This document shows positions 63,417 through 64,000 of a DNA stretch of 64,000 bases, piece by piece (within the stretch, counting starts at the first letter, position 1; the number at the start of each line of letters is the position of its first letter). Source of the DNA: Mycoplasmatota bacterium (GTDB taxonomy: Bacteria; Bacillota_I; Bacilli_A; Izemoplasmatales; Hujiaoplasmataceae); assembly GCA_018622675.1 (NCBI GenBank), contig CP076020.1, positions 868,001 to 932,000 on the forward strand. The letters run 5' to 3'. A program made the position numbers and the translations under genes. The notes below the pieces were generated by a model. It was not told the origin of the DNA and searched no databases. It saw only the letters and a list, made by a program, of their open reading frames with translations.

Positions 63417-64000
63417 TTAAACTATTGCATCCTCTGTAGAATCGTTTTCATCTTCATCATCTTCATCATCTTCATCATCTTCATCGTCATCTTCATCGTC
63501 TTCATCGTCATCATCTTCATCACGACCAAACTCATCTTCTATATCATATCTTGACTGTTTTCCTTCTTCTTCAATTTCATATTCATAATATACATTGCCT
63601 AATTCATCTGTATATTCATTTATTTCAATTTCGCCTTCTACACCATTGACTTCATATTCTAATTCATATTCTACTTCGTCATCTTCATTTTCCATTGAAA
63701 ACTCATAATAATTATCGCCATCTAAGATTTCTAATTTATATTCATCTTCTTCAATTTTAATTTCAACTTCTATAATCGACTCTACATTATTAATATTTTT
63801 TATTATTTCAAATTCTGTCTTTTCTTCATCTTCTTCAGACTTGAATTCATAGTTTATAGTAATGGTATCTTCACCATTTTTGGCAAGCAAAGTCATTTCT
63901 TTTTTTATTTCATTGTCATCTTCATCATCTTCATCATCTTCATCATCATTGTATTCATCTATATCTTCGTCTTCATCGTCTTCATCGTCATCACCATCCT
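63417..64000 (-). CDS. Asp/Glu-repeat acidic protein, N-terminus cut by window edge
   Basis: The frame stays open from the stop at 63417 to the right edge (194 full codons), so the true start is outside; the ATG at 63896 is internal, since in-frame acidic codons continue upstream of it. Two Asp-Asp-Glu repeat tracts flank a beta-rich region with alternating Glu and Ile/Val/Tyr (EIEVEIKIEEDEYKLEIL; EINEYTDELGNVYYEYEIEE), which looks like a YD- or PepSY-like solvent-exposed sheet but matches no family I know. The predicted charge is extremely negative. Possible Ca2+ or cation binding is a guess. Confidence 0.65.
   Translation of the reverse strand, partial: DGDDDEDDEDEDIDEYNDDEDDEDDEDDNEIKKEMTLLAKNGEDTITINYEFKSEEDEEKTEFEIIKNINNVESIIEVEIKIEEDEYKLEILDGDNYYEFSMENEDDEVEYELEYEVNGVEGEIEINEYTDELGNVYYEYEIEEEGKQSRYDIEDEFGRDEDDDDEDDEDDDEDDEDDEDDEDENDSTEDAIV
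63446..63521 (-). repeat. Trinucleotide-type repeat coding for (D/E)n
   Basis: About 76 bases of TCATCTTCA-like units (GAT/GAC/GAA on the coding strand) encode an Asp/Glu run near the C-terminus of the acidic protein. Confidence 0.9.
63915..64000 (-). repeat. Second Asp/Glu-coding tandem repeat, running off the edge
   Basis: Two blocks (63915-63949 and 63966-64000) of the same GATGATGAA-type unit, interrupted by codons for IDEYN. Confidence 0.85.

Noticed and set aside
63446..64000. CRISPR-like direct repeats at the right end
   Set aside because: The repeats are short GATGATGAA units without spacers and encode Asp/Glu in frame.
1..64000. tRNA, rRNA, T-box or metabolite riboswitches, insertion sequences, prophage, integrase or att sites
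   Set aside because: I looked in the intergenic gaps on both strands and saw no cloverleaf, conserved riboswitch core, transposase or terminal repeat; a covariance-model scan would be more sensitive.

Overview
The window is AT-rich bacterial chromosome with about 54 protein-coding genes. I saw no rRNA, tRNA, CRISPR array, insertion sequence or prophage. All but three genes (CPBP protease, rhodanese-like protein, ClpB) lie on the minus strand, so replication probably runs from high to low coordinates. Gene content and order look like low-GC Gram-positive bacteria: rluB-cmk-rpsA-der-hup, pgsA-recA-rny-ymdB-miaB-mutS-mutL, KtrA, CvfB, RNase Y, AddAB, an LTA-synthase-like protein, HrcA/CIRCE sites and strong AGGAGGTGAT-type ribosome sites. 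ClpB lacks its N domain and many proteins are compact, so a free-living relative of Mollicutes (Acholeplasma/Izemoplasma/Haloplasma type) is my best guess. This is inference. TGA is a normal stop (phoB ends in ATGA, overlapping phoR) and Trp is TGG, so the code is standard and not the Mycoplasma code.

Layout, left to right. 1-3.5 kb: a TPR signalling protein cut by the left edge, a phosphodiesterase, the RdgB house-cleaning pyrophosphatase and the K+ channel regulator KtrA. 3.6-4.7 kb: a plus-strand CPBP protease. 4.7-11.8 kb: a complete phosphate module, pstS-pstC-pstA-pstB-phoU-phoB-phoR, with a Pho-box-like triple repeat before pstS. PstS is circularly permuted and PstA carries a large extracytoplasmic insertion. 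11.9-18.4 kb: hup, der, rpsA, cmk, rluB, a CNNM/CorC protein and efp, with the rhodanese-like gene divergent from efp. 19-30 kb: miaA, mutL, mutS, an unknown SAP-like/acidic/tail-anchored protein, miaB, ymdB, a Nudix enzyme and rny. 30-33.3 kb: recA, pgsA, yebC and cvfB.

33.4-45.3 kb: one very tight eight-gene array, addB-addA-Sel1-Sel1-two membrane proteins-M20 peptidase-serine hydrolase, ended by a terminator. 45.4-47.9 kb: an LTA-synthase-like enzyme and Hsp20, the latter behind two CIRCE-like operators. 47.9-51.2 kb: a cysteine/sulfur group, cysteine desulfurase, a thioredoxin-like CxxC protein, serine acetyltransferase and cysteine synthase. 51-56 kb: an RCC1-repeat lipoprotein, dihydrolipoyl dehydrogenase, and CIRCE-controlled clpB. 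56-61.5 kb: a two-gene c-di-GMP operon, an EAL phosphodiesterase with a decayed GGDEF domain overlapping a GGDEF cyclase with a decayed HD-GYP domain. 61.5-64 kb: MscL, rubredoxin, a metallopeptidase-like protein, a GNAT acetyltransferase and an Asp/Glu-repeat protein cut by the right edge.

The most unusual objects are the permuted PstS, the addAB-Sel1-transporter-hydrolase array, the c-di-GMP pair with swapped decayed domains, the SAP-like/acidic protein before mutS, and an AT hairpin between the ribosome site and start codon of efp. No intergenic stretch exceeds 300 bases.
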